Assembly: GCA_025459125.1 (NCBI GenBank)
Contig: JALORE010000038.1
Span: 1-45,300, forward strand
Reading direction: 5' to 3'
Length of the DNA stretch: 45,300 nt
Source: Planctomycetota bacterium
GTDB taxonomy: Bacteria > Planctomycetota > Phycisphaerae > Sedimentisphaerales > Anaerobacaceae
Made by a program: the position numbers and the translations under genes. The notes under the pieces were generated by a model, which saw only the letters and a list, made by a program, of their open reading frames with translations, made no database searches and was not told the DNA's origin. Positions within the stretch are counted from its first letter, which is position 1. Each line of letters starts with the position of its first letter. This document shows, one piece after another, positions 24,538-31,795 of the stretch.

Positions 24538-26613
24538 CTACTGCGACCAGCCGGGCAGAGAGACGGTGGCCTGGTAGTTGGAGTAATTGCACAGTGGGTT
24601 GCGCGTGGGTCTGTACAGCCGGCCTTGCCGGGGGCTGTCACTCTGCGTGTATACCCAGATCTCGTGGGGGTCCCAGACGACGATCTCATCCCGGCAGTCG
24701 CCGGTGACGTCCAGGACTGCGTAGCACATATCCGGGTGGCCGTCGGCGGGAAAGCGCACGACGCGCCGGCCCCAGCCGTCGAACAGGCCGCCCTCCTCGA
24801 CGTTGGGCGACAGGACGAAGTACTCCGGCGGCTTGCCCGTCCAGTTGATGGGCAGGCACATGCTGCCGTGCTGGCACGGCTCGCAATCGTGGTAGACCTC
24901 GCCCTGGGCATCGTAGAAATGCAGGATGCCCTGGTTGCCCCAGAAATTGATGGACACGCTCTCCAGGCCGGGCAGGTCCGTGCGGAAGTCGGCGGTGGCG
25001 GGGTTCTGGACGTGACCCAGGAACTGATGTTTGAGCACGTTGCCTTTCATGTCCGTGAAGAAGATGCCGGCGTCGCTGGCGGCGCAGAGAAGACGCAGCT
25101 CGCCATCCGGTACGAAGCGGACGATCGCCAGTCCGTCGGCGTGGTCTTGCATCTTGCCGTCCAGGGTCCACAGCCGGGTCCCATCGTGGTCGAAGAGCGA
25201 ATAGCCGATGGCGAGCTCATCCTTGCCGTCGCCGTCGATGTCGTGGGTGTAGGGATAGTGCCCTGTGTTGCAGGCGGCCTCCCACAACGGTTCCAGCCGG
25301 TCATTGAGGGCCCAGAGGTGGTCGTAGCGGGTCTTGATGATGATGTCCCGCGCGTGGCCGGTCCCCCGCAGGTCGCAGAAGTAGAGGGAATCCCCCAGGA
25401 TGCGCGGGAACTTGTTGTGGGGCGGTTTCGCCTGCGCCGGCATGTTCGGTGTCGGCGTCTCGTACTTGGTCTTGCCGGTGGCGCCGTCCGCGACGATTAG
25501 TTTCGTATGCATGCAGTAGACGACCTCGGTCCGGCCGTCGCCATCGAGATCGTGGATCTGAAAGCCTACATCATTGGTGAGACCGTCTTTCCAGGCATCC
25601 GGCTCGCCGATCTGCCACAAAACCTCCCCATCGAACGTCATGGCGGTCAGGCAGCTCAGCTCGCTGTTGGTGTCCTTGGGGCCGTGATGGATTATCTGGC
25701 CGATCAGGATGTCGATCTGGCCGTCGTGGTTGAGATCGCCGAACCGCAGGTTCCGGCCGACGCCGAAACCCGCCGTGGCCGCCTTTTTCCACAGCATGGG
25801 CCGAGGATTGGCGGCCTGCAACTCGGTCAACTCCCGCTCGCGCGACGCGACACGTTGCAGGAAACGGTCCTTCTCCCCGGGTGTAGTCATGACCGCCACG
25901 TTCCTATAGCGGGTGGGCACGTCGGACATCAGGCCGACCTTGCCCTGCGCGTAGGTCTTGTCCTCGGCTTCGAGCACGGTTCCATCGTTCAATTGAGCCC
26001 GGAGGTGACTGCCGGTCACGTCCACCTGCCCCGTGAGGTATTTCCCGGGTCTCCAGGCACAGGGTTTCTCGGCCAGTATGACTTCACAGGGCTTGTGGTA
26101 GGCTGTCTCATGCCGGACCATCTTGAGCAGGGCTTTCTGACCCTGGACCCCGAAGAAGTAGTAGCAGCGGTCATTACGATAACGAAATACGATCCCGCTT
26201 TGGGCTTTGTCCGAGGCGGGTGCGAAATCGACGGTCACGCGATAATCCTGCCACAGGGGATCGCCGGCGACGAGCATCGGGTGCGTGAAGTTCTCGCGGT
26301 TCGTGTGAGCCTGGTGCATCACCCGCGTGCCTTCTTCCTCCATCAGCCGCCACGCCCGCTGAGAGCCGTCGGATTTGAAGGCGGACACCGCCCAATTGCC
26401 CTGAGGCGCGACCTCGCGCAGGTAGTGGTACTCCGTGTGGGCGCCGACGACATCGAAGATCAGGCCGAAGCGCAGGCCGCGGAAGTCGTCCTTGAGAAGC
26501 TCCGCCGGGTATGCGTCCGCGCCGGCACGCGCAGGCACTGCCAGGATGACGCCGTACAGAAGTGCCAACAGGGCAGTTGTCCGGAAGAACCGTGATCGTC
26601 GTTGCCACTGCAT
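24538..26613 (-). CDS. Secreted FG-GAP/VCBS propeller protein with a concanavalin-like N-terminal domain
   Basis: The 691-residue product starts with a Sec signal peptide ending in VPARAGA. Residues about 40-260 look like a LamG/DUF1080 jelly roll (DDFRGLRFGL, VTVDFAPASD, GIVFRYRND). The remainder is a propeller with calcium-loop motifs of the FG-GAP/VCBS kind: DLNHDGQIDILIG, DLDGDGRTEVVYC and DIDGDGKDELAIG. The C terminus NPLCNYSNYQATVSLPGW recurs in planctomycetal proteins of this type. A distant link to family 11 rhamnogalacturonan lyases, which are also propellers, is possible but I see no proof of catalysis. The ATG at 26613 has GGAGGT upstream; a longer frame upstream is not credible. 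Confidence 0.75.
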   Translation of the reverse strand: MQWQRRSRFFRTTALLALLYGVILAVPARAGADAYPAELLKDDFRGLRFGLIFDVVGAHTEYHYLREVAPQGNWAVSAFKSDGSQRAWRLMEEEGTRVMHQAHTNRENFTHPMLVAGDPLWQDYRVTVDFAPASDKAQSGIVFRYRNDRCYYFFGVQGQKALLKMVRHETAYHKPCEVILAEKPCAWRPGKYLTGQVDVTGSHLRAQLNDGTVLEAEDKTYAQGKVGLMSDVPTRYRNVAVMTTPGEKDRFLQRVASRERELTELQAANPRPMLWKKAATAGFGVGRNLRFGDLNHDGQIDILIGQIIHHGPKDTNSELSCLTAMTFDGEVLWQIGEPDAWKDGLTNDVGFQIHDLDGDGRTEVVYCMHTKLIVADGATGKTKYETPTPNMPAQAKPPHNKFPRILGDSLYFCDLRGTGHARDIIIKTRYDHLWALNDRLEPLWEAACNTGHYPYTHDIDGDGKDELAIGYSLFDHDGTRLWTLDGKMQDHADGLAIVRFVPDGELRLLCAASDAGIFFTDMKGNVLKHQFLGHVQNPATADFRTDLPGLESVSINFWGNQGILHFYDAQGEVYHDCEPCQHGSMCLPINWTGKPPEYFVLSPNVEEGGLFDGWGRRVVRFPADGHPDMCYAVLDVTGDCRDEIVVWDPHEIWVYTQSDSPRQGRLYRPTRNPLCNYSNYQATVSLPGWSQ

Positions 26614-26686
26614 CGTCTGACCTCCAGTAGATTCTATCGTGATGTACCCGAGGCATGGTACCACAGTACCTGGGCTCTGCCAATCC

Positions 26687-26715
26687 TTGGCAGCAGGAGC
26701 ATCCGGCGTTATCAT
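26687..26715 (+). promoter_or_regulatory. Sigma-70-like promoter for the 26751 gene
   Basis: TTGGCA (26687-26692) and TATCAT (26710-26715) are separated by exactly 17 bases, each matching consensus at five of six positions. They lie 35 bases before the ATG at 26751, in the 137-bp space between divergent genes. A small inverted repeat, GGTAC-CACA-GTACC (26657-26670), sits just upstream and could be a regulator site. Confidence 0.45.
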
Positions 26716-26750
26716 GTCCCGCGACAACACCGTTTCTGAGGAGTCCGCCC

Positions 26751-28427
26751 ATGATCGCGACGTTTCGGTATCTCGCTTGCAGCGTGTTGCTCGTTTCCCT
26801 TGTTTCCCCGACTCAGGCCCGGGAGTATCCCTACCGCTGGGTCTTTGTGTCCAGTTCCCTGCGGACGGACAAGGACGTGGCCGAGATCGAGCGGATCGTT
26901 CGAACAGGGTCGGAGCACGGTATCAACGGCATGGTTCTCTCGACAAGTCTCGATCGCCTCGACCTGCAGCCGCCGGCGTTCCTGGAGCGACTCGCCCGGG
27001 TGAAGGAATTCTGCCGGGCGCGGGGCGTCGAGATCATCCCGAACATCTTCAGCGCCGGTTACGGCGGCTCCGTGCTGGCGCACAATCGCAATCTGGCGGC
27101 CGGGATTCCAGTGCGGGATGCGCCCTTCCTTGTGAAGAACGGGGAGGCTTCTCTGAGTCCGGACCGGCCGGCCGGCATCGTCAACGGCGGGTTCGAGCAG
27201 TATGAAGGCAGGCAATTCCAGGGCTACCGGTTCCACGACAAGCCGGGCGAGGTCTCCTTCGTCGACAAGGCGATCTTCCACAGCGGCGTCGCGTCCCTTC
27301 GCTTCGAAGGCTTCGGGCGCTACGAGCACGGCCACGCGCGAGTTATGCAGGAGGTCGAGGTCCAGCCGCACCGCTGCTACAAACTGAGTTGCTGGGTCAA
27401 GACCGAGGCCCTGGAGCCGAGCGAGGCCTTTCGCATCCAGGTCCTGACCCAGAACGGCCGCAACTTGGCGCCGTACGATCCTGCGGTCGCGTCCACGACC
27501 GACTGGCGGCAGGTCATCATGGGATTCAACAGCCTGGAATATGGCAAGGTCAACATCTATGCCGGCGCCTGGGGCGGCCAGGCGGGACGATTCTGGATGG
27601 ACGATCTGGCGGTCGAGGAAGTGGCGTTATTGAACGTCCTGCGTCGGCCCGGGACGCCGGTGACGGTGCGGAGCGCCGCGACCGGTGAGCTCTATGAAGA
27701 AGGCCGGGACTATGCCCCCCTCCAGGACGAAACGCTCAACTTCCGGTTCGATCACGAGCCGCCCAGGATCAGGCTGCTGTCCGGCAGCCGCATCCAGGAC
27801 GGCGAGCGGCTCAAGGTCAGCTACTATCACGGCATCGGGATCAACCGTGGCCAGGTCACCATCTGCATGTCCGAGCCGGAAGTCTACCGGATCTGGGAGA
27901 AACAGGCCGAGCTGATGCACCAGCACCTGGCGCCCACGAAGTACCTGCTGAGCATGGATGAGATCCGGGCGGGGGGAAGTTGCCAGGCGTGTCAGCAGCG
28001 GCATCTGAGCATGGCCCAGATTCTGGGCGACTGCATCACGAAGCAGGCCGCTATCCTCCGGCGGGCGAACCCCAGGACCGAGGTATTCGTCTGGTCGGAC
28101 ATGCTCGACCCGAACCACAACGCGCATGGCAACTACTACCTCGTCGAAGGGGACTGCGGCGGGTCCTGGCAGTACGTGCCCAAGGATCTGACGATCGTGT
28201 GCTGGTACTACGAGAAGCGCACAGAGAGTCTCGGCTTCTTCTCCTCACACGGGTTCCGCACGCTGGCCGGGGCCTATTACGACGGCGACACCCTGGATAA
28301 CCCGCGCGGCTGGCTCGACGTGCTTGATCAGACACCGCAGGCGGTCGGCATCATGTACACGACTTGGCGAGACAAGTACGAATTGCTCGCGCCCTTCGGC
28401 GACCTCGTCGCCAGCCGCAGCCAGTAG
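26751..28427 (+). CDS. Secreted putative glycoside hydrolase with an internal carbohydrate-binding-like domain
   Basis: A 558-residue protein with a short signal peptide (MIATFRYLACSVLLVSLVSPTQA). Residues about 28-110 look like the first strands and helices of a TIM barrel (IVRTGSEHGINGMVLSTSLD, RARGVEIIPNIFSAG). A jelly-roll insert follows at about 145-300, resembling carbohydrate-binding modules of the CBM4/9 type (IVNGGFEQYEG, HSGVASLRFEG, RFWMDDLAVEE). The barrel then resumes with YLLSMDEIRAGGSCQAC and EVFVWSDMLDPNHNAH. The acidic pair D-E in MDEI sits where GH20-like enzymes keep their catalytic residues, but I cannot assign a family. The start is set by GAGGAG upstream. It diverges from the FG-GAP gene. 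Confidence 0.65.
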   Translation: MIATFRYLACSVLLVSLVSPTQAREYPYRWVFVSSSLRTDKDVAEIERIVRTGSEHGINGMVLSTSLDRLDLQPPAFLERLARVKEFCRARGVEIIPNIFSAGYGGSVLAHNRNLAAGIPVRDAPFLVKNGEASLSPDRPAGIVNGGFEQYEGRQFQGYRFHDKPGEVSFVDKAIFHSGVASLRFEGFGRYEHGHARVMQEVEVQPHRCYKLSCWVKTEALEPSEAFRIQVLTQNGRNLAPYDPAVASTTDWRQVIMGFNSLEYGKVNIYAGAWGGQAGRFWMDDLAVEEVALLNVLRRPGTPVTVRSAATGELYEEGRDYAPLQDETLNFRFDHEPPRIRLLSGSRIQDGERLKVSYYHGIGINRGQVTICMSEPEVYRIWEKQAELMHQHLAPTKYLLSMDEIRAGGSCQACQQRHLSMAQILGDCITKQAAILRRANPRTEVFVWSDMLDPNHNAHGNYYLVEGDCGGSWQYVPKDLTIVCWYYEKRTESLGFFSSHGFRTLAGAYYDGDTLDNPRGWLDVLDQTPQAVGIMYTTWRDKYELLAPFGDLVASRSQ

Positions 28428-28533
28428 CACGGGCACCCTGCCCGTGAGTAGCATGGGCGTTGCGCCCATGAATGCGAGGGATGTCCACGGGCGCTCGCGC
28501 CCGTGGTACTCATGGGCACGATGCCCATGCTAC
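28428..28533. repeat. Array of four perfect hairpins between convergent genes
   Basis: Four perfect stem-loops follow one another. CACGGGCA-CCC-TGCCCGTG lies at 28428-28446 and CATGGGCG-TTG-CGCCCATG at 28452-28470. CCACGGGCG-CTCG-CGCCCGTGG lies at 28485-28506 and CATGGGCA-CGA-TGCCCATG at 28511-28529. In addition GTAGCATGGGC (28448-28458) pairs perfectly with GCCCATGCTAC (28523-28533). The array fills the whole gap between the plus-strand hydrolase and the minus-strand encapsulin. Both stop codons (TAG) are part of the repeat's GTAGCA edge. It may act as a bidirectional terminator, although no T-tract is present. Confidence 0.75.
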
Positions 28534-29342
28534 TTGAGAACGCAGATCGCCTCCGGCACGCGGACCCACAGGGCAACACTCTCGATGATGGCGAACTGGT
28601 ACTGCCCCGGCGCCGGCCCGACGAAGCTGGTCATCATGTCCTCCCCGAGCACAATGTTCGTGAACGGCCCGCTGGTGTCGATGAGGACGCCGCCGCCGGG
28701 CACGGCGGGCGCCTTGATAATCGTATCAGTCACAATCTGACGGGCATGTTCCAATTCGGTGGTGTCGCTGGGTGGGTACAGCCGGAAGAGATGGTTGTAG
28801 GAGGGTGGGGTCAAGGCCAGCGCGTAGGGTCCGAGGAAGCCCGAGGCATCGAGCTGCTCGACAGCGCCGACAATGTCCTGCACGGCGTCGCCCACGGCGT
28901 TCCAGGACCGCAGCTTGACCGAGCGGACGCGCGGGGTGTCCAGCAAACCGACGACGTTGAGAGAGGCCAGGCCGTTGAACACGATCTGGTCCTCCTGTCG
29001 GGCCAGGGCGAGCGCCGCCTTGACGGCCGCGCTGAGATCGAGCGGAATGCCCGACTGCTCGTAGGCCGCCACGTCCCAAACAGACAAGGTGAATTCGCTC
29101 TGAATCACCGCTACCGGGATCATGCAGCTTGAGCTGGCGGCGACCCCCTTGATCGTGTCGCCCTGGACCGGGGCGTCGCCGAACGGCAAAGCCTTGATAG
29201 CCAGGCCCTGCGGGCCGACCGTATGCAGCAGCCGTCGGCCGGCCAGTTGGCCGCGCGCGGCCCCGACCACGGCATTGTCGATTGCCTCCCATACTCCCTC
29301 GCCAAACGGCGTGTCGCCTCGATTCAAGTATTGCTCCGACAT
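28530..29342 (-). CDS. Encapsulin shell protein (family 1, HK97-like fold)
   Basis: The 270-residue protein aligns by eye along its whole length with family 1 encapsulins such as that of Thermotoga maritima. VWEAIDNAVVGAARGQLAGRR matches the N-terminal cargo-binding helix region. SEFTLSVWDVAAYEQSG matches the LRATFTLDLWELD segment, and DQIVFNGLASLNVVGLL matches the axial part. SVALWVRVPEAICVLK matches the C-terminal E-loop strand. Such proteins self-assemble into hollow nanocompartments that enclose dedicated cargo. The start has GGGAG seven bases upstream. It follows the ferritin-like gene by 62 bp on the same strand, the standard cargo-shell order. Its stop codon lies in the hairpin array. 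Confidence 0.93.
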   Translation of the reverse strand: MSEQYLNRGDTPFGEGVWEAIDNAVVGAARGQLAGRRLLHTVGPQGLAIKALPFGDAPVQGDTIKGVAASSSCMIPVAVIQSEFTLSVWDVAAYEQSGIPLDLSAAVKAALALARQEDQIVFNGLASLNVVGLLDTPRVRSVKLRSWNAVGDAVQDIVGAVEQLDASGFLGPYALALTPPSYNHLFRLYPPSDTTELEHARQIVTDTIIKAPAVPGGGVLIDTSGPFTNIVLGEDMMTSFVGPAPGQYQFAIIESVALWVRVPEAICVLK

Positions 29343-29404
29343 CTGCCACTCCCGCCTTCAATTGATGATTGATGAGTTGTGGTCGGCGTGCGATGACCTC
29401 CCGC

Positions 29405-29800
29405 TCACGAATCGCGCCTGGCGGATTCTCTCAGATCGCCAATGGTTCGTATCGTCCGCTGCGCCGTCGCTGCCGGTTTCGCTTCTTCTGTCCCGGACGG
29501 CTCGCGGCCGGCGGCCATGGCATTGACCTCTTCGGCACCCTCCGCGAGGAAGGCGTCCTCCTCCTTGGATAGAATACTGATCAGACGCTGGAATTCGCCC
29601 TTGTGGACGCGTTCTTCATCCGCGATCTCCAACAGGACCTTCTTCGCCAGTTCGTTATCCGTGGCGTCGGCGTGCGCGGTGTAGAGGTGCGCAGCCTCTT
29701 CCTCCGCCGCCAGGTTCAGCCGCAGGGCACGCAGCAACTCCGCATCGGTCATCTTGCGTTCGGGAACGATACCAATGAATGGATTCGTAGCCTCCGGCAT
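29405..29800 (-). CDS. Ferritin-like encapsulin cargo protein with C-terminal loading peptide
   Basis: A 131-residue protein with a short ferritin-like helical hairpin at residues 17-85. Probable metal ligands are E33-E35 in the first helix, and E62, E63 and H66 in DEERVHKGEF. This resembles encapsulated ferritins and rubrerythrin-like domains that oxidise iron as dimers or higher oligomers. A disordered Gly/Ala/Pro-rich stretch (98-115) leads to a C-terminal peptide, RTIGDLRES (118-126). It fits the I/L-G-x-L-R/K pattern of encapsulin loading peptides. The start has an AAAGGAG site. Together with the downstream shell gene it should form an iron-storage or iron-detoxifying compartment. Confidence 0.88.
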   Translation of the reverse strand: MPEATNPFIGIVPERKMTDAELLRALRLNLAAEEEAAHLYTAHADATDNELAKKVLLEIADEERVHKGEFQRLISILSKEEDAFLAEGAEEVNAMAAGREPSGTEEAKPAATAQRTIRTIGDLRESARRDS

Positions 29801-29964
29801 GAATCGGATCTCCTTTCAAGCCACCCGTAGATATCGAGTGCCAATAGACTGCGAGGACAGACACGCCGGACGAATAAGGAATTCGCTGGTTCACGGGTAG
29901 AGGAATGCGTGGAGCGTCGGACCCTATGGGTGTTCGGCCCTGCTCTGTCACCCATTGCAGGTGG

Positions 29965-29984
29965 ATTCCCGCCTTGGCGGGAAT
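29965..29984. repeat. dRS3-like dispersed hairpin repeat
   Basis: ATTCCCGCC-TT-GGCGGGAAT is a perfect 9-bp inverted repeat. On the opposite strand its surroundings translate as VIPAKAGIHLQ, the familiar false peptide of this repeat family, known from Neisseria dRS3 and many environmental genomes. It lies in the roughly 300-bp gap upstream of the ferritin-like cargo gene. The rest of that gap shows no gene and no convincing promoter. Confidence 0.75.
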
Positions 29985-30101
29985 GACAGGAGGGGGGGAC
30001 TTCTCAGACTGACACCGCGTGGGGCTTGGGAGAAGAAGGTGGCACCGCCAAGCCGCGCCTGACGATGCCACCCTGAGTGAACGGCAATTGCGTGGTTTCC
30101 G

Positions 30102-31692
30102 TCAGCGGCGGCAGGTCAACAGTCGGTACGTTTCTTCGCCGCCGTTGAGCAGGTGGACCAGCGGTTGCGGCCGGTCCACGCCTTCGATGAATTTCGGCCG
30201 GGCGGCCCAGGGCGTGATGCTCAGCACGCCCATCAGGTCCATCCAGTACTGTAGGCGGGCCACCGGCAGGTTCCAGGTCATATGGAAGTGGTTCGCCGGT
30301 GGATACTGCTTGTATTCGAGCATGCTCGCGTACTTCGGCACGACGAACGTGTGCGGCCAGGTCGGCGTTGTCAGGTTGCACATGGCCTTGCCCAACTCCT
30401 CCGGCACCGTGGTCGTCTCGGCCTCGTCCCAGATCAGGCCGAACAGGCCGTTGACGCCGCTGTACGCCATCCGGGCCGCGATCCCCTTGATGCCGCCGGG
30501 CGTCATGAAGGTGACGGAGTTGCCGCCGCCGGGGAAGTAGAACTGATCGGCCAGCGGCATGGCGACCCGCTCCATGACCTGCTTGACTGTGGCGGTCGGC
30601 TCGGCCGCCCAGTCGAAGGCGGCGCTACCCGAGTTGTCGCCGTCCACGAGGCCCTTGGTATACCAGTCGGTACTGGTGTCGAGCTTCTTAAGACCCAGCT
30701 TCTCCGCCAGGTCCTTGATCTCCCACGCCTCCCAGACCTTGCGGAAGTCCATGAACAGCGGGGGATTGCCGCCGCTGAGATGGGTCATGAACAGCATCGT
30801 CAGCAGGCCCTGCACGTCGGCCTCGGTCGCGAAGGGCACGGGCGGCTTGGGACCGGTGTGATCGAACGTGCTGTTGAAGAAGGACTCCATCACGTCCGCC
30901 ACCGGCAGGGGGATGCCGCGGGGATCGCTCCCCCATTCGAGCTGGCTCATGAAACCGCCGCCGACCGCGTTGAGGTCGGTCAGGAGGTCGTGGACGATCA
31001 GGTACATCGCCAGGGACCGGTCGAAGCGCTCGCTGTCCTCGTCGCTGTTGAGGTCCAGCCGGTTGCCCACGTAGGGCCGTCTCCATACCCATGGAGTCGT
31101 GCCCGAAGATGACGACGCGGCGGCCGCGCAGCGTCACTGCGGTCACGGCGGCGTAGCACCAGTCGATGAGGTTCCTGGCGGTCTGGTCGGTCATGTCGGG
31201 CTCCAAACCCTTATCCGGCCAGGTCCCCACGTTCAGCGCCGCCGTCCGGCCGTACTGGGCCAGGGCGCCGTTGAGCGCGTGGGCATAAACCACGCCCGGC
31301 TTCGGTCCGCTGTTGCCGCAGGTGATATTGATGGGTGTCTCCCGCGGGAACTGCTGCAGCAGCGAGATGGTCGTCAACTGCGGGAAGGCCCACGTATCCG
31401 GCACGCACACCAGGATATCGACATCCGCCTTGCGGAACTGCTGGGCGACGATGTCGGCCTGGGCCTCGCCGTCCACGAGCACGGTCGAGTAGACGACGGG
31501 CACCGGCGTCTTGTCCGGCAGCACTACCGCGCCGCTGATGGTCTCGGCCGCCATCTGGGCGATATTCTGGCAGCGGGTCCGGCTCTCTTCGTCGATTCGC
31601 GGATCGCTCGTCGCGAATACGCCGATCACCGGGACCTTCGGCGTCGCCTTGCGGATCGCCGGCAGCCTGGTTGCTTCACCTCGTCTGGCCAT
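30102..31692 (-). pseudogene. fucI: L-fucose isomerase-like gene broken by an internal deletion and frameshift
   Basis: Two frames together cover most of an L-fucose/L-arabinose isomerase-family protein (FucI type, ketose-aldose isomerisation of deoxysugars). The N-terminal part (31692 to about 31080) ends with GRRVVIFGHDSMGMETAL. The second frame takes over near 31080 and reads YVGNRLDLNSDEDSERFDRSL. Compared with Escherichia coli FucI, about 45 residues between these two points are absent and the frame shifts. The catalytic metal ligands look intact: Glu in PFATEAD, Asp in FMDFRKVW and His in PANHFHMTW. The start ATG at 31692 has AAAGGAG upstream. A sequencing or assembly error could explain the shift but less easily the missing block. 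Confidence 0.75.
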
Positions 31693-31711
31693 GCACACTC
31701 CTTTCGATTCG

Positions 31712-31795
31712 TGATTCATGATTTGCGATCTGTGAATTCGGCGCTGTCCTGGCGCGAGCCAAAATCATAAATCATCAATCATGAATCGTAAATTG
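31712..31795. repeat. AT-rich inverted repeat of the GATTCATGATT kind
   Basis: The element has a left part with GATTCATGATTTGCGATC and a right part with AATCATCAATCATGAATCG. The two share GATTCATGATT in inverted orientation. It separates the isomerase and E2 genes. The E2 stop codon and its last four codons (TIHD) lie within it. A short relative, GATGATTGATGAG, is at about 29363, upstream of the encapsulin gene. Confidence 0.5.

Noticed and set aside
28428-28533. CRISPR-like array
   Set aside because: The units are palindromes with different loops and no regular spacers, so they are hairpin repeats rather than a CRISPR.
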